Source of the DNA: Aduncisulcus paluster
Taxonomy: Eukaryota > Fornicata
NCBI GenBank assembly: GCA_024181965.1
Contig: BQXS01012576.1
Location: 9,447 to 37,478 of the forward strand
Length of the DNA: 28,032 nucleotides
Direction: 5' to 3'
Positions 16,769-26,017 of this stretch are shown here, piece after piece. The notes beneath the pieces are model-generated. The model ran no database searches, had not been told where the DNA came from, and saw only the letters and a program-made list of their open reading frames with translations. The position numbers and the translations under genes were made by a program. Within the stretch, counting starts at the first letter, position 1. Each line of letters begins with the position of its first letter.

Positions 16769-18610
16769 TTAACATCCTTTTATCATTGGTTCATCACTTG
16801 AGGAACTCAGACGTCTGCGATCACTTCCAATGACAAGAGAAAGCTGATCTTCCCCCATCGAGAGATCATCTCTGGAAGAGGTGGAAGAGGTGGAGGAGAT
16901 AGAAGCTGTGGAAGTGCACACAGGTTGTCTAGAACTATTCGGATAAGCACCTGGCATACCAACATGCCCATCATATCCCCTTGAGGAAATATGGCACGAA
17001 AGGGGAGCAGTGTCCTCTCGAGCAGGAGTTATGCTATTGGAATGAATGTCATAATGGTGCTGGTATCCATGAAAGGTCATACTGGGATCATACAAATGCT
17101 GACTTGATATGGGCTGAGGAAATACGAAGGAGGGTTGGCCATGAGGTTCTTGAACTGAAGACAGCATTTCAGGCGGATTTGAGGGTGAAACCTTGCGATT
17201 CTGGTGGTGGGATGATATTCCGACCGTGCGGCCATAACCATCGTGAGGAATCATCTGTTCAGAAGGACATGGGATTGAATAAGATCCGGCTCGAGGGGAA
17301 GACTTGGCACTGAAATCCATATCAGAAGAAGAAGAAAATGATCCTCTTGTCACATGAGCAGTGTGTGAATGCATTGGGAAGGAAAGGTGGGAAGACATGT
17401 CGTGGGGGGACATTCTCTTGGTACCTGTAGGCAGAGAGTCATCAGGAATTAAGGGTTGCTTGGGCAGAGATGTCTGGGAAGCGATGGAGGAACCGTGTAT
17501 TTTCATGCCATGGGGAAGAATTGGTTGCTCTGAGGGGGATGAAAAACGTCGTTCTATATGGCCAGAGAAGGAAGACGGATGATGGAGAGAGATTGGACGA
17601 GGATTTGATTTGGGGGAGTGTGGAACATGACCATTCGGACAGTAGTGGGGGTTTGATACAATCGTGGAGGTTGAAGAGTGGGCATATCCGTCTGGATAAA
17701 TAGTACGGCCATGAACAGGATAGGTATGATGAGAATCAATCGGATATCGCTCAGGATACGAACTGAGATGAGTCTGGGATGGGTGAGTGGCCGACAGATG
17801 CATGGATGATCCAGAAATGGACGATCTTTTCACTGTCACATCTTCTGGACACATCGAGACTTCCATAGCATGATGAAGAGGAGAGATACTGCTTGTATGG
17901 ATTGTTTGTGTATGAACCAATGGTTGATGCTTGGGAGAATAGGAAAGAACATGACTTTGCGGATGATATAGGTCCTGTGAGGGATGAGCATATGGAATAT
18001 GCTTCGAAGTTGTTGCACCGCTGTACAACGGAAGAGGATATCCATGTGGGGAATGAAAGGACCTGTGAGGGGGATGAGCAGAGGAATGAGGACATGATGA
18101 AGGAAATTGATTAGGATAGGGGCATGAGGATTGAGGGGGGAGGGGGAGGGAGCTTTTCGAGGGAGAATGATATTGTGAAGTTGCTGATATAGCTAAAGAA
18201 TGACTCATAGGGAAATGGTCAGGTGGGGAATCTGAGGATCTTGGCTGAATACAACTTTCATGTTGATAATATTGAGATTCAGTAGGCTTCGTTAGAAAAT
18301 TTATCCCTTTTGAAGAAGATTTGGGTATCTTTTTTTGCTTTCGGCCATGAAAATTATGAAAGTGGGCATGTGAAGAGATAAAGGCTCGTTTGGCTGGCTC
18401 AGCACCTAAAAGAACGCCATTAATTCTCATGTGATGAAGACTATCAATGGCTTTCTTTTCTTCTTCTTCGGTTTCATAGTCGACGAAACAATATTTTGCA
18501 CAATCTTGATCCGGCTTAGTTATTTTAACAACCTGGCCGTATGAAGATATTAGATCACGAAAAGATTTATCAGATACGTCCTTTGCAATATTATGACAGA
18601 AAATGGTCAT
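16769..18610 (-). CDS. RRM RNA-binding protein with a long His/Ser/Pro/Tyr-rich tail
   Basis: The 613-aa product has one N-terminal RNA-recognition motif (about residues 1-75). RNP2 is IFCHNI (residues 3-8) and the RNP1-like strand is KYCFVDYE (residues 39-46), with Phe42 and Tyr45 at the usual aromatic positions though the usual Gly is Tyr40. A basic linker follows (KRAFISS...GRKQKKIPK). The remaining 500 residues are low-complexity, rich in Ser, His, Pro and Tyr, with few charges, and end in a Ser/Thr/Asp-rich segment with RRRLSSSS (a possible kinase site). Such a layout is typical of proteins that form RNA granules or act in splicing or translation control; the RNA target is unknown. The start is the ATG at 18610, directly before RNP2. 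No intron is needed. Confidence 0.85.
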   Translation of the reverse strand: MTIFCHNIAKDVSDKSFRDLISSYGQVVKITKPDQDCAKYCFVDYETEEEEKKAIDSLHHMRINGVLLGAEPAKRAFISSHAHFHNFHGRKQKKIPKSSSKGINFLTKPTESQYYQHESCIQPRSSDSPPDHFPMSHSLAISATSQYHSPSKSSLPLPPQSSCPYPNQFPSSCPHSSAHPPHRSFHSPHGYPLPLYSGATTSKHIPYAHPSQDLYHPQSHVLSYSPKHQPLVHTQTIHTSSISPLHHAMEVSMCPEDVTVKRSSISGSSMHLSATHPSQTHLSSYPERYPIDSHHTYPVHGRTIYPDGYAHSSTSTIVSNPHYCPNGHVPHSPKSNPRPISLHHPSSFSGHIERRFSSPSEQPILPHGMKIHGSSIASQTSLPKQPLIPDDSLPTGTKRMSPHDMSSHLSFPMHSHTAHVTRGSFSSSSDMDFSAKSSPRAGSYSIPCPSEQMIPHDGYGRTVGISSHHQNRKVSPSNPPEMLSSVQEPHGQPSFVFPQPISSQHLYDPSMTFHGYQHHYDIHSNSITPAREDTAPLSCHISSRGYDGHVGMPGAYPNSSRQPVCTSTASISSTSSTSSRDDLSMGEDQLSLVIGSDRRRLSSSSDEPMIKGC

Positions 18611-19361
18611 TTAAGAATAATTGGGAAATCGTGATTATAACCAGAACAATATTACGAAAAATGAGTCAAAAAAAATGATCTCGTATTCAAGGGGAAAGGA
18701 AAAATGAAAATCCTTCTTGAAACTTGGATCAAAAGGATGTGGAGGGAGAGGATTTTGACCAGGCTAGAATTCACTGTTTGCAGCTTCAACATTGAAGTGG
18801 ATGATCTAACGGTTCGTGCAAGAATTTATCCATAAAAGAAAGATTATTTTCAATATTAAATAGTTATATTGTTTTCTTATGCAGTTCATTTGCTCAGACA
18901 ATTGCAAATTCCGGTAATCAATTAAATTAAGCTATTTATGCAGATAAAAGGACATATTTATTATTGAAATAGCATACAGAAGAATTATTTATGAATGCTA
19001 TATTAAGATAAGCCATAACGGCTATGATAGAAGAATTATTTCGAAAATAGAAAAAATAAAGCAGGGAAATTCTCATTACATTATTAATATTAGCAAGTAA
19101 TGTAAATAATAATCATTAAGAAGTGAAAATATAATTGATGTGAGTGAATATTAAAATTGATTTTGATAGACAAGAATCAAATTTAGAAACTTAAAATTAA
19201 AAGGACTTATCATTTCAAGGTAAGATAATCCATTCAAATAACAAAAAGTAAGAAATAAAACAAAATAAAACAACAAATTTTCAGAATTGAGAGATATATA
19301 TCAAAACATCACGATTTAAGCAATATAAATATATATATAAAAATCAACGTGGAAAGTCCAT
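18611..19361. other. Intergenic region between the RRM gene and the ACS-like gene
   Basis: About 750 bases of AT-rich DNA with no supported gene. The part nearest 18610 is the 5' region of the RRM gene and contains the palindrome CTTCA-ACAT-TGAAG at 18784-18797, about 175 bases upstream of its ATG. Further right are a short direct repeat (AGAAGAATTATTT at about 18980 and 19029) and the hairpin-like GCC-ATAAC-GGC near 19012. The right end is the 3' flank of the ACS-like gene. Confidence 0.5.
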
Positions 19362-21377
19362 CTATTCATCGTCATCGTCAACAATGACCTCCAATCTTCC
19401 CTTGTTGATAACATCGAGCACTTCAGGGTTGGCCAGTCCACTCATGTCTCCCCATTGTTCCTTGGGCTTACCATCAGCGATACCTCTGAGCATTCTCCTC
19501 ATCATCTTTCCACTAAGAGTCTTTGGAAGGGCATCAACCCATTGGATGAGGGAAGGCTTGGCAAGCTCTCCAATCTTCTTCACAAGCATCTCACTATAGT
19601 CCTTCTTGAACTTCTCCAGCATAGCAGGGGTGGCTTTGGCACTCACTTGAGGGAACAGACGGACAAAGAGATACAGACCTCTTCCCATGATAGGGTGTGG
19701 ACAGCCGACAGCAGCTACTTCAGCAACAGCAGGGTGCATGGAGATACAACTCTCAACCTCACCTGTCCCAATACGATGGGCATACCCTGTCTTAATAACA
19801 TCATCGACACGACCAATCACTGTGTACAGGCCATCCTCGTCACGCCTTGCAACATCTCCAGAGTAGAAATAACCAGGATATGGGTCAAAATAAGTCTTCT
19901 TGTACTCGTCCATGTGTCCATAGAAACCAGCAATCATTCCAGCCCAAGGCCTCTTGAATACAAGAACACCTTCAACCTCATTGCCTTCAAGTTCTTTCCC
20001 ACTATCATCAAGGAGAGCAGGGAATTGGGATGGCTGGGGAATATAGCCTCCACCAGGTTTGAATCCAGAGATCTCACGGTGGTGTCCAAGGAAACAGCCT
20101 TCAGATTGACCGTAAATGTGGATAAGCTCACTCTCACCATCCCTACAAACAGTCTTATGGATCCATTGCCAAAGATCGGGACTGCACACTTCCCCAGCGG
20201 TGATAACGGTTCTCAAGTGGGTCAGATCACAAGAAGAGACATATTTAGGACCGAGGGCACGTATCAAACGGTAATATGTTGGCTGAGTCATGAAGGAAGC
20301 AACAGAGTGACGCTCAAGAATCTCAAAAACACGACCAGGGGAAGGATAGAAGAAGTCTCCCTCGTACATAAGAGTAGTGATTCGAAGAAGGAAGGGACCA
20401 AGAACAGCGTAAGCGATTCCTCCAATCCAGGCGGGGTTTCCACAACACCACACAACATCACCAGTGTCTGTATTATGATAGATATCCGGACCCATAGCTG
20501 CCCATACACAGTAAGCAATTGTATGCACAATACCTTTCGGAACACCACTTGAACCAGAAGAATAAATGATAAAGAAAGGTTCGTTGGCCTCAACCAAAGT
20601 ATAATCACATTCTTTGGGCATTGAAGCAATCTCTTTCTCGAAATTCAAATCGGTCGGATGTGATTCATAGTCTAAGCCAGTGAAATGATGGACAATTGTG
20701 TGACGGACGTTGGGACAGCCAGAGAGGGCTACATTAGCTTTTTCTTTGATTGGATCATGTTTAATCCCGGAGATTCCTTCATCACAGGTGATAAGAATAG
20801 AGCTTCCAGATTGTTCAATACGAGTTTGAAGGGCTTCAGCGGAGAGAGCAGAAAAAACCGTAACGAATATGGCACCAAGACGAGCACAAGCTAAAATGGC
20901 CATAATCATCTGAGGACGCATTGGAAGGTAAATACAAACTCGATCTCCCTTTGTAACACCAAGTTTCTTGAGGAGATTAGCATACTGACAAACATGTTCA
21001 TGCATCTCTTGATAAGAAAAGCGTTTGATATTTGAAGGGTCATTTCCTTCCCATATTAGGGCAATATCATCACCATTTCCTGCCTCAATGTGTCGATCCA
21101 ATGCATTCCAGCAATAGTTGGTTTCATAACCAGTGAACCATTTTATCTTTCCGTTTTTCATGTCACAATCGTAAATTTTGCTCCCTTTTTTCATCCAAAC
21201 GATGTGTTTCTTGAATTCTCCTTCCCAATAAGCTTCTGGATCACTCCAAGATTCATCGAACATTGAACGGAACTGAGATGCATTGTAGTGCAAAGGAAGA
21301 GCGCTATTACAATCCCACTGAGCATATTTCTTCTTAGTGGGCATCTCAAGCGGCATGAAAGGTTTCTCCTCGGGCAT
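19362..21377 (-). CDS. AMP-forming acetyl-CoA synthetase-like acyl-CoA ligase
   Basis: The enzyme activates a short carboxylic acid with ATP and CoA through an acyl-adenylate. From the preferred Met at 21377 it has 671 aa, close to the usual 650. Motifs in order: the N-terminal ACS part (SWSDPEAYWEGEF), IYLPMRPQMIMAILACARLGA, the phosphate loop IYSSGSSGVPKG (about 271-282), TLMYEGDFFYPSP, the adenine/acyl-pocket motif HIYGQSEG, the hinge motif YFYSGDVARRDEDGLY with GRVDDVIK, and the C-terminal KTLSGKMMRRML with the catalytic Lys at about residue 624. Two differences from bacterial Acs stand out: the Trp that limits the pocket to acetate (W414 in Salmonella Acs) is Gly, and the loop after DDV is one residue longer. 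The substrate may be larger than acetate. An upstream in-frame ATG at 21440 would add 21 hydrophobic residues; no clear targeting signal is seen. It has GC-ending codons like H2B. Confidence 0.88.
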   Translation of the reverse strand: MPEEKPFMPLEMPTKKKYAQWDCNSALPLHYNASQFRSMFDESWSDPEAYWEGEFKKHIVWMKKGSKIYDCDMKNGKIKWFTGYETNYCWNALDRHIEAGNGDDIALIWEGNDPSNIKRFSYQEMHEHVCQYANLLKKLGVTKGDRVCIYLPMRPQMIMAILACARLGAIFVTVFSALSAEALQTRIEQSGSSILITCDEGISGIKHDPIKEKANVALSGCPNVRHTIVHHFTGLDYESHPTDLNFEKEIASMPKECDYTLVEANEPFFIIYSSGSSGVPKGIVHTIAYCVWAAMGPDIYHNTDTGDVVWCCGNPAWIGGIAYAVLGPFLLRITTLMYEGDFFYPSPGRVFEILERHSVASFMTQPTYYRLIRALGPKYVSSCDLTHLRTVITAGEVCSPDLWQWIHKTVCRDGESELIHIYGQSEGCFLGHHREISGFKPGGGYIPQPSQFPALLDDSGKELEGNEVEGVLVFKRPWAGMIAGFYGHMDEYKKTYFDPYPGYFYSGDVARRDEDGLYTVIGRVDDVIKTGYAHRIGTGEVESCISMHPAVAEVAAVGCPHPIMGRGLYLFVRLFPQVSAKATPAMLEKFKKDYSEMLVKKIGELAKPSLIQWVDALPKTLSGKMMRRMLRGIADGKPKEQWGDMSGLANPEVLDVINKGRLEVIVDDDDE

Positions 21378-21923
21378 TGTTTCGTAATCAAAAAGCAAAA
21401 TCGGCATCACAATTGTTGGGCAAGTGCAAATGGACTTCATAAACCAAATAGAAAATGAAAAAATTAAAGACAAAAACGCATGAAAGAATTTTATTCATTG
21501 TTTATTATTTAATATTGTTATTTTCTCGCTCACAGGGAGAAAACCATTTTCGCAGATAAAACTACTTGCACCGTCTTCATAATATGAATCGTTTGCATAT
21601 CTAGAATATTTGAAACTGAATTTAAGGAACACTTAAACCCCGAACGGCATTTTTGTGCATGTTTTTGAATGAAAGACTTCCCATGTTGAAGTTAACTTAA
21701 CTTGAAGTTGGCTTTGTCAACGTGCTCTTTTAATCGCCCTGAACATATTCAGCGATAATTAAGTGGCGAACTTTCAGTGGGTTCTTCACAGCTAGCATGA
21801 GAGTATTCATATATCGCGAGTGAACCACAGCTTGAAGCTGACAACTTCAGAATCCTGAATATTTCAAGTAATACTTTGATTGAAACAATAATAAATAAGG
21901 TTTGAGAAAGAATGAAGTGATTT
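21378..21923. other. Intergenic region upstream of the ACS-like gene
   Basis: This holds the ACS-like promoter/5' leader and the 3' flank of the acylphosphatase. No gene is supported. It is unusually rich in short palindromes built on GAAGTT/AACTTC words: AAGTTAACTT (21689-21698), then CTTGAAGTTGG, CAGCTT-G-AAGCTG (21828-21840) and TGAAG...CTTCA directly after. A short ATG-led frame at about 21498 in another phase could be an upstream ORF or chance. Confidence 0.45.
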
Positions 21924-22319
21924 TCATTTCTTTTTTCTCACAATGACACGTTTTGTAGCTAGTTTTTTCTTAGTGGCAATGCTCTTTGTCTTTCTTGATG
22001 TAGGTCGTATAATTTCAAAAGTGGGGGGTACTATTGTCTTATCAAAAGATGGAAAGGAGGCCCCATCTGCCAACAAATTCCAAATTCTTACATCCTCCAC
22101 TCGTGCACTAGGGGAGCCAATTTTGAGCCAATCAATCATTTTTTTCGAATTTTCTTTGTTGATTGTATTATAACACACTCCAGTAACCGATCCATCAGCC
22201 ATATTTTTGACATGTCCAGTTAAAGAAAGCTCTTGAGCCATTCGTTTCGTATACTTACGGAACCAAACGCCTTGAACCTTTCCCAAAACTTGAAATTTAA
22301 AAGCATCAATCAATGACAT
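21924..22319 (-). CDS. Acylphosphatase with a basic C-terminal extension
   Basis: Acylphosphatases hydrolyse carboxyl-phosphate bonds (acetyl-phosphate, carbamoyl-phosphate, 1,3-bisphosphoglycerate). The first 95 residues are the complete domain: GKVQGVWFRKYTKRMAQELSLTG matches the signature G-x-V-Q-G-V-x-[FY]-R, with Arg21 as the phosphate-binding residue, and VKNMADGSVTG carries the second catalytic residue, Asn39 (Arg23 and Asn41 in bovine enzyme). The usual enzyme ends at about 98 aa; here 35 extra residues are rich in Lys, Arg and Thr (TKKKLATKRVIVRKKK), which could be a nuclear or nucleic-acid-binding tail. The start is the ATG at 22319, with no intron. The ACS-like gene lies next downstream on the same strand, but there is no evidence that the two are linked. 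Confidence 0.92.
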   Translation of the reverse strand: MSLIDAFKFQVLGKVQGVWFRKYTKRMAQELSLTGHVKNMADGSVTGVCYNTINKENSKKMIDWLKIGSPSARVEDVRIWNLLADGASFPSFDKTIVPPTFEIIRPTSRKTKSIATKKKLATKRVIVRKKK

Positions 22320-22681
22320 TAGTTGGGCCGTTCAAATGACCAACCAAAAACGAAATTTCATTTTGTACAAATTCGTAATGTCAGGTTGGTAGCTATGAAT
22401 TTATAATTTATGTATTCAATCGTATTAAAACTATTTTTATGTTGTTTACGGCCTCATTTCATATTATACGAATTGATAGAGAAAACACAATTTCTTGCTC
22501 TTGAGAACAATAATTATTCAATTTGAGACATTTATTTCTCTTTCTCTCGCAAGATGTGAGAAATTGAAGTTTATAACACCAAAAAATACTAAAATATCTG
22601 TTGTAACATCCAATGATGAGACAAGGTGAATAATTGAAAAATAACTCAAAAATAATGACATTTCTTGAATGAAAAATACAA
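22320..22681. other. Intergenic region between HAP2 and the acylphosphatase
   Basis: About 360 AT-rich bases hold the 3' flank of the HAP2 gene and the promoter of the acylphosphatase. Short ORFs here are AT-rich chance frames. The palindrome GAAATTTC lies about 35 bases upstream of the acylphosphatase ATG. Confidence 0.5.
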
Positions 22682-25600
22682 TCATCCACTTATAACGAGG
22701 CGATTGATAATATTTCCACGAGCTTGGGGTGAAACACATTGTAATACAGCAGATGTTGACAATTCTCTTCTTGTAAAAGGTTTAAGTATCGATCCTTTGA
22801 ATAAACAAAATGATTGAGGCTTTTTCTTCCCAATGGATGTCCAAATTTCAGCAGAACTAGGAAATGGAACAAATACGAACTCGCCTTGAGCTTTTGTAGT
22901 TTGAGATCTATCTAAATCGGAGTCTTTGTCTTCAAGTCCATCATCTGAATCGCGAGATTTGACAAGTTCAGTTATGGATGTCCAAAGAGTTCTCTTGGGC
23001 TCACCTTCTGGAGAAGCGGGCAGTGTAGTCTTGGAAGAAGGTGTTTGAACTTCAGATTTCTTCCATAAATATCCTTGTATACTCACAAATTCAGGAAATA
23101 ACCTTTCGCCTTTCCGAGGAATTCCAATCATTCTGGCCAATTTCTTCCCGGGTATTGTTATAAATACTCTCGTTTTACGACTAGAACTTGAAATAAGGGA
23201 TCGCTTAGGCCACTGAATGATGGACTCAGAAGATCCTCTTTGCGAAGATTTATATGGATATTGATCACGAGCACTTCTGGACATTGAAGGAGCAAACGAT
23301 GACCCAAGATCACTTGAATCCTCACTAGGACGTAGAGTTCCATGGGATCCATCGCCGGTGCTTGTTATCAGAGAGACAGCGCCACTCACAAAAGAGGATA
23401 ATATTCCTGGCTTTGGTGGAGAAGCTGGAAGAGAGCACTTGATTGGAGTGATGGATTCGTTCTCCGTTGCAAATGAATGTTCGAATCCACCGGAATTAGA
23501 AGAGCGGATGGAAATGTGGCTGGCATCCAAGATTCGAGGAAGACTCCGGCTTTTTGGAGGGGATATTGATGAAGTGGAGGAATGTTTGAAGTGGCATGAT
23601 GCAATTTGAGTCGAATATATCATAGAATTGGGAGTTTCTTTTCCTTTCGGTTGCTGGGTTACTTTCTGTTGTTTTTTGGGAGGGGAAGGCAATGGTTTCT
23701 TCTTGTTCTTTCCTTTCTTTTTCTTGGGAGACTTTGGAGATTTTGACTCCTTGAACGAATCAAAGCCCATTATTACAACGCTGGATTCATCATCAGAGTT
23801 TTCATACAAATGTGGAACCTTCTTCTGGGGTTGTGAACGAGCAGATGGTTTCTTCTTCTTCTTTTGAATTTCTATGTCTTTCTCTGGGAATGAGGATTCA
23901 TAAGAATACTCATAATCACACTCCCGTGATAATGAGGGCATCGATACGATTGTAGAATCTATATCTTCCTGCTCGAGGGAACTATATTCAACAAAAGCAT
24001 ATTCATACTCATACTCATATTCTTCCCTTGGAGGAGGGATATATTTCTTTGGACGCGCTCGTCGAGGACTGGGAGTGCGAGATGATTTACCATGCATTTT
24101 TCGAAAAGACCGATCGATATCATACTTTGAACTTAAATGTTTTTGATTCTTCCTTCCTTTTTTGTTTGTTGAGTGTTTGTTTTTCTTATTTCTAGAAGAA
24201 TATTTGCTTCGCGAATGAGAATACTTGCTCTTTTTTCTTCTTTTTTTGGACTTTTCAGAAGCTGATGCATCACATGCCCAAAAACAACAGAATATCCCTG
24301 ATTTGCCTGTGCATATCCATCGGAAAATGAAGATAGCAACAATAATAGCTCCAATTTCATACAAAAAGGTTGTGTAGCAACGGAGGATCCAGAGACACTT
24401 AACGTTGAATAATCCACAACTTGACACACAATATCCTGGGAGACGACCATACCACTCAGATGATTCATAACCAGGCTGATCGATGATACCATCGGAAGTG
24501 TCGGTGGCTTTTGGTGTGAACGTCACTACTTTTGTATCATACAGCTTGCTTGATGAAGAAGATGATCGTAGATACACGGTGCACTCCATTTCTTCCGACA
24601 AAGGAGAGGTTGATGATATGGAAAAAGATCGTTGAACTTCTTGTTGAGCTTCAATTCCAACAGTTTGGGAAGGTACGGTCATTATTTCTTCACTACATTC
24701 AGTAACAGACAATGAGAAATCAGCGTTAAGCAAAGAATCTTCGTTCTTAACAACCACAATCATCTTTCCTTCTTCTGCGAGGGCTTCATACTCTTCAACA
24801 TAAGCATCAGAGATACTGGCATCAGAGGCTTCATTGGTTACGAATGATATAGAATCTGCTGCGAGCTCAATAAGCATCATTGTTGTTTGTTCTCCTGGGA
24901 CGTCATATGTCAACGTATATGCAATAGATCCTTCTGTGTCTTGTTCTGTCTCGACAGTGCACCCATCACCATAGATATCGACAAGATATAGCGGTTGTTC
25001 ACTGTTATCGATTCGATCCAGATCAGAATCATACAGATCACTGGCTTGATTGGCAAGACAATCGCCTGCACTCGAGTTTGAACATGTCTGTGTGTTAAAA
25101 GCAGTGAAGGAAGTTCCAACCCGATTACATAGACTTCCATCCAATGAGATATTCTGATCTGAAATTATCAACCAAGCATCCTTACCGAGAGCAACAAGAT
25201 CATCATCAGATGGAAACATGGGAGCAAGGAGATACTTATTCACTGGACTTTTCTTGAGTGCTGTGGCTTCAAAATCACCGACAATTTTAAGAAAAACGTT
25301 TGAATCTGCAGAAGTAAGTTGAGTAAGGGATGGATCGAGTGTGAATGTCTGTGTTTCGGCAGTTGTTCCAGATCCAGTCGTTATGGAACAGGTGATCGAA
25401 TAATAAATATCCTCATTTCCAATCAAAAATCCGGCATACCATAATTCAGACATTCGAAGACAATGGGCAAAATCTTTGAGAGTTGTAAGACCGCAAGTAA
25501 TTCCACTTCTTAATTCTGTATCATATGTGTAAGCTTGACAATTACAACACATGCCCTCGGATCCATCGATAGCATTCATGTCTGAGTCATACGAATAGCC

Positions 25601-26017
25601 GCATGTTGGTTCAGATCCACTGTCGACACAAGGGCTGGTGAGATAATTGGAAGTTATGACCTCCTCATATACCCGAGAATTAAACATTTTCAAATATTGA
25701 AGTGGATACACAAATTGAGCTTGTGACTTCGAACACGAGACACTAATATTCGTTTCTACTGTGACTTCATTGTCATTTTCATCTGTAACACTGTCAATAA
25801 CGGCTTCGACGGATGTTCCAATGGATGTGGAGTCAAGAGATAAGGATATTACAACTTTTTGTTCACAATTTTGATCAATACCGGAATCAGAAGATGTATT
25901 AGTGCAACTTTCAAGTGTAGATGATGATAAAATTGAACATATAGAAAAATTTAAGAGAATCGAAAAAAATATGACAAGAAAAGAAATTCGAAGGGAAATA
26001 AAGTTCAAATAATTCAT
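22682..26017 (-). CDS. HAP2: HAP2/GCS1 gamete membrane fusogen with a very long cytoplasmic tail
   Basis: HAP2/GCS1 is the class II fusogen that merges gamete plasma membranes in plants, algae, ciliates and many protists. The 1111-aa product starts with a signal peptide (residues 1-28, core SFLVIFFSILLNFSICS). The ectodomain shows the family's conserved run: YPLQYLKMFNSRVYEE (104-119), PCVDSGSEPTCGYSYD (129-144), the Cys cluster EGMCCNC (154-160; family pattern 'DSQGFCC-x-C'), FAHCLRMSELWYAGFLIG (183-200; family 'HCLRxxxLWYxGYxIG'), then DAWLIISDQNISLDGSLCNRVGTSF (280-304; family 'GxxCNKIGVSYxAF') and GDCLANQASDLYDSD (318-332; family 'CLxNQLxDL...D'). A single membrane helix lies at about 549-568 (EIGAIIVAIFIFRWI), followed by Cys residues that might be acylated. 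The tail of some 540 residues is basic and Ser/Pro-rich, with Glu-Tyr repeats. No intron is needed. The start is the ATG at 26017. Confidence 0.92.
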   Translation of the reverse strand: MNYLNFISLRISFLVIFFSILLNFSICSILSSSTLESCTNTSSDSGIDQNCEQKVVISLSLDSTSIGTSVEAVIDSVTDENDNEVTVETNISVSCSKSQAQFVYPLQYLKMFNSRVYEEVITSNYLTSPCVDSGSEPTCGYSYDSDMNAIDGSEGMCCNCQAYTYDTELRSGITCGLTTLKDFAHCLRMSELWYAGFLIGNEDIYYSITCSITTGSGTTAETQTFTLDPSLTQLTSADSNVFLKIVGDFEATALKKSPVNKYLLAPMFPSDDDLVALGKDAWLIISDQNISLDGSLCNRVGTSFTAFNTQTCSNSSAGDCLANQASDLYDSDLDRIDNSEQPLYLVDIYGDGCTVETEQDTEGSIAYTLTYDVPGEQTTMMLIELAADSISFVTNEASDASISDAYVEEYEALAEEGKMIVVVKNEDSLLNADFSLSVTECSEEIMTVPSQTVGIEAQQEVQRSFSISSTSPLSEEMECTVYLRSSSSSSKLYDTKVVTFTPKATDTSDGIIDQPGYESSEWYGRLPGYCVSSCGLFNVKCLWILRCYTTFLYEIGAIIVAIFIFRWICTGKSGIFCCFWACDASASEKSKKRRKKSKYSHSRSKYSSRNKKNKHSTNKKGRKNQKHLSSKYDIDRSFRKMHGKSSRTPSPRRARPKKYIPPPREEYEYEYEYAFVEYSSLEQEDIDSTIVSMPSLSRECDYEYSYESSFPEKDIEIQKKKKKPSARSQPQKKVPHLYENSDDESSVVIMGFDSFKESKSPKSPKKKKGKNKKKPLPSPPKKQQKVTQQPKGKETPNSMIYSTQIASCHFKHSSTSSISPPKSRSLPRILDASHISIRSSNSGGFEHSFATENESITPIKCSLPASPPKPGILSSFVSGAVSLITSTGDGSHGTLRPSEDSSDLGSSFAPSMSRSARDQYPYKSSQRGSSESIIQWPKRSLISSSSRKTRVFITIPGKKLARMIGIPRKGERLFPEFVSIQGYLWKKSEVQTPSSKTTLPASPEGEPKRTLWTSITELVKSRDSDDGLEDKDSDLDRSQTTKAQGEFVFVPFPSSAEIWTSIGKKKPQSFCLFKGSILKPFTRRELSTSAVLQCVSPQARGNIINRLVISG

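Noticed and set aside
19455-20552. 365-codon plus-strand ORF opposite the ACS-like gene
   Set aside because: It is antisense to a clearly conserved enzyme, has no family features, and its composition mirrors the codon positions of the gene on the other strand.
21377-21440. Possible organelle-targeting presequence on the ACS-like enzyme
   Set aside because: The 21 residues before the preferred Met are hydrophobic with Cys/Pro and only one basic residue, unlike a typical mitochondrial-type presequence. The longer start remains possible.
22459-22739. Two overlapping minus ORFs downstream of HAP2
   Set aside because: They lie mostly in the 3' flank of HAP2, are AT-driven in composition, and have no homology features.
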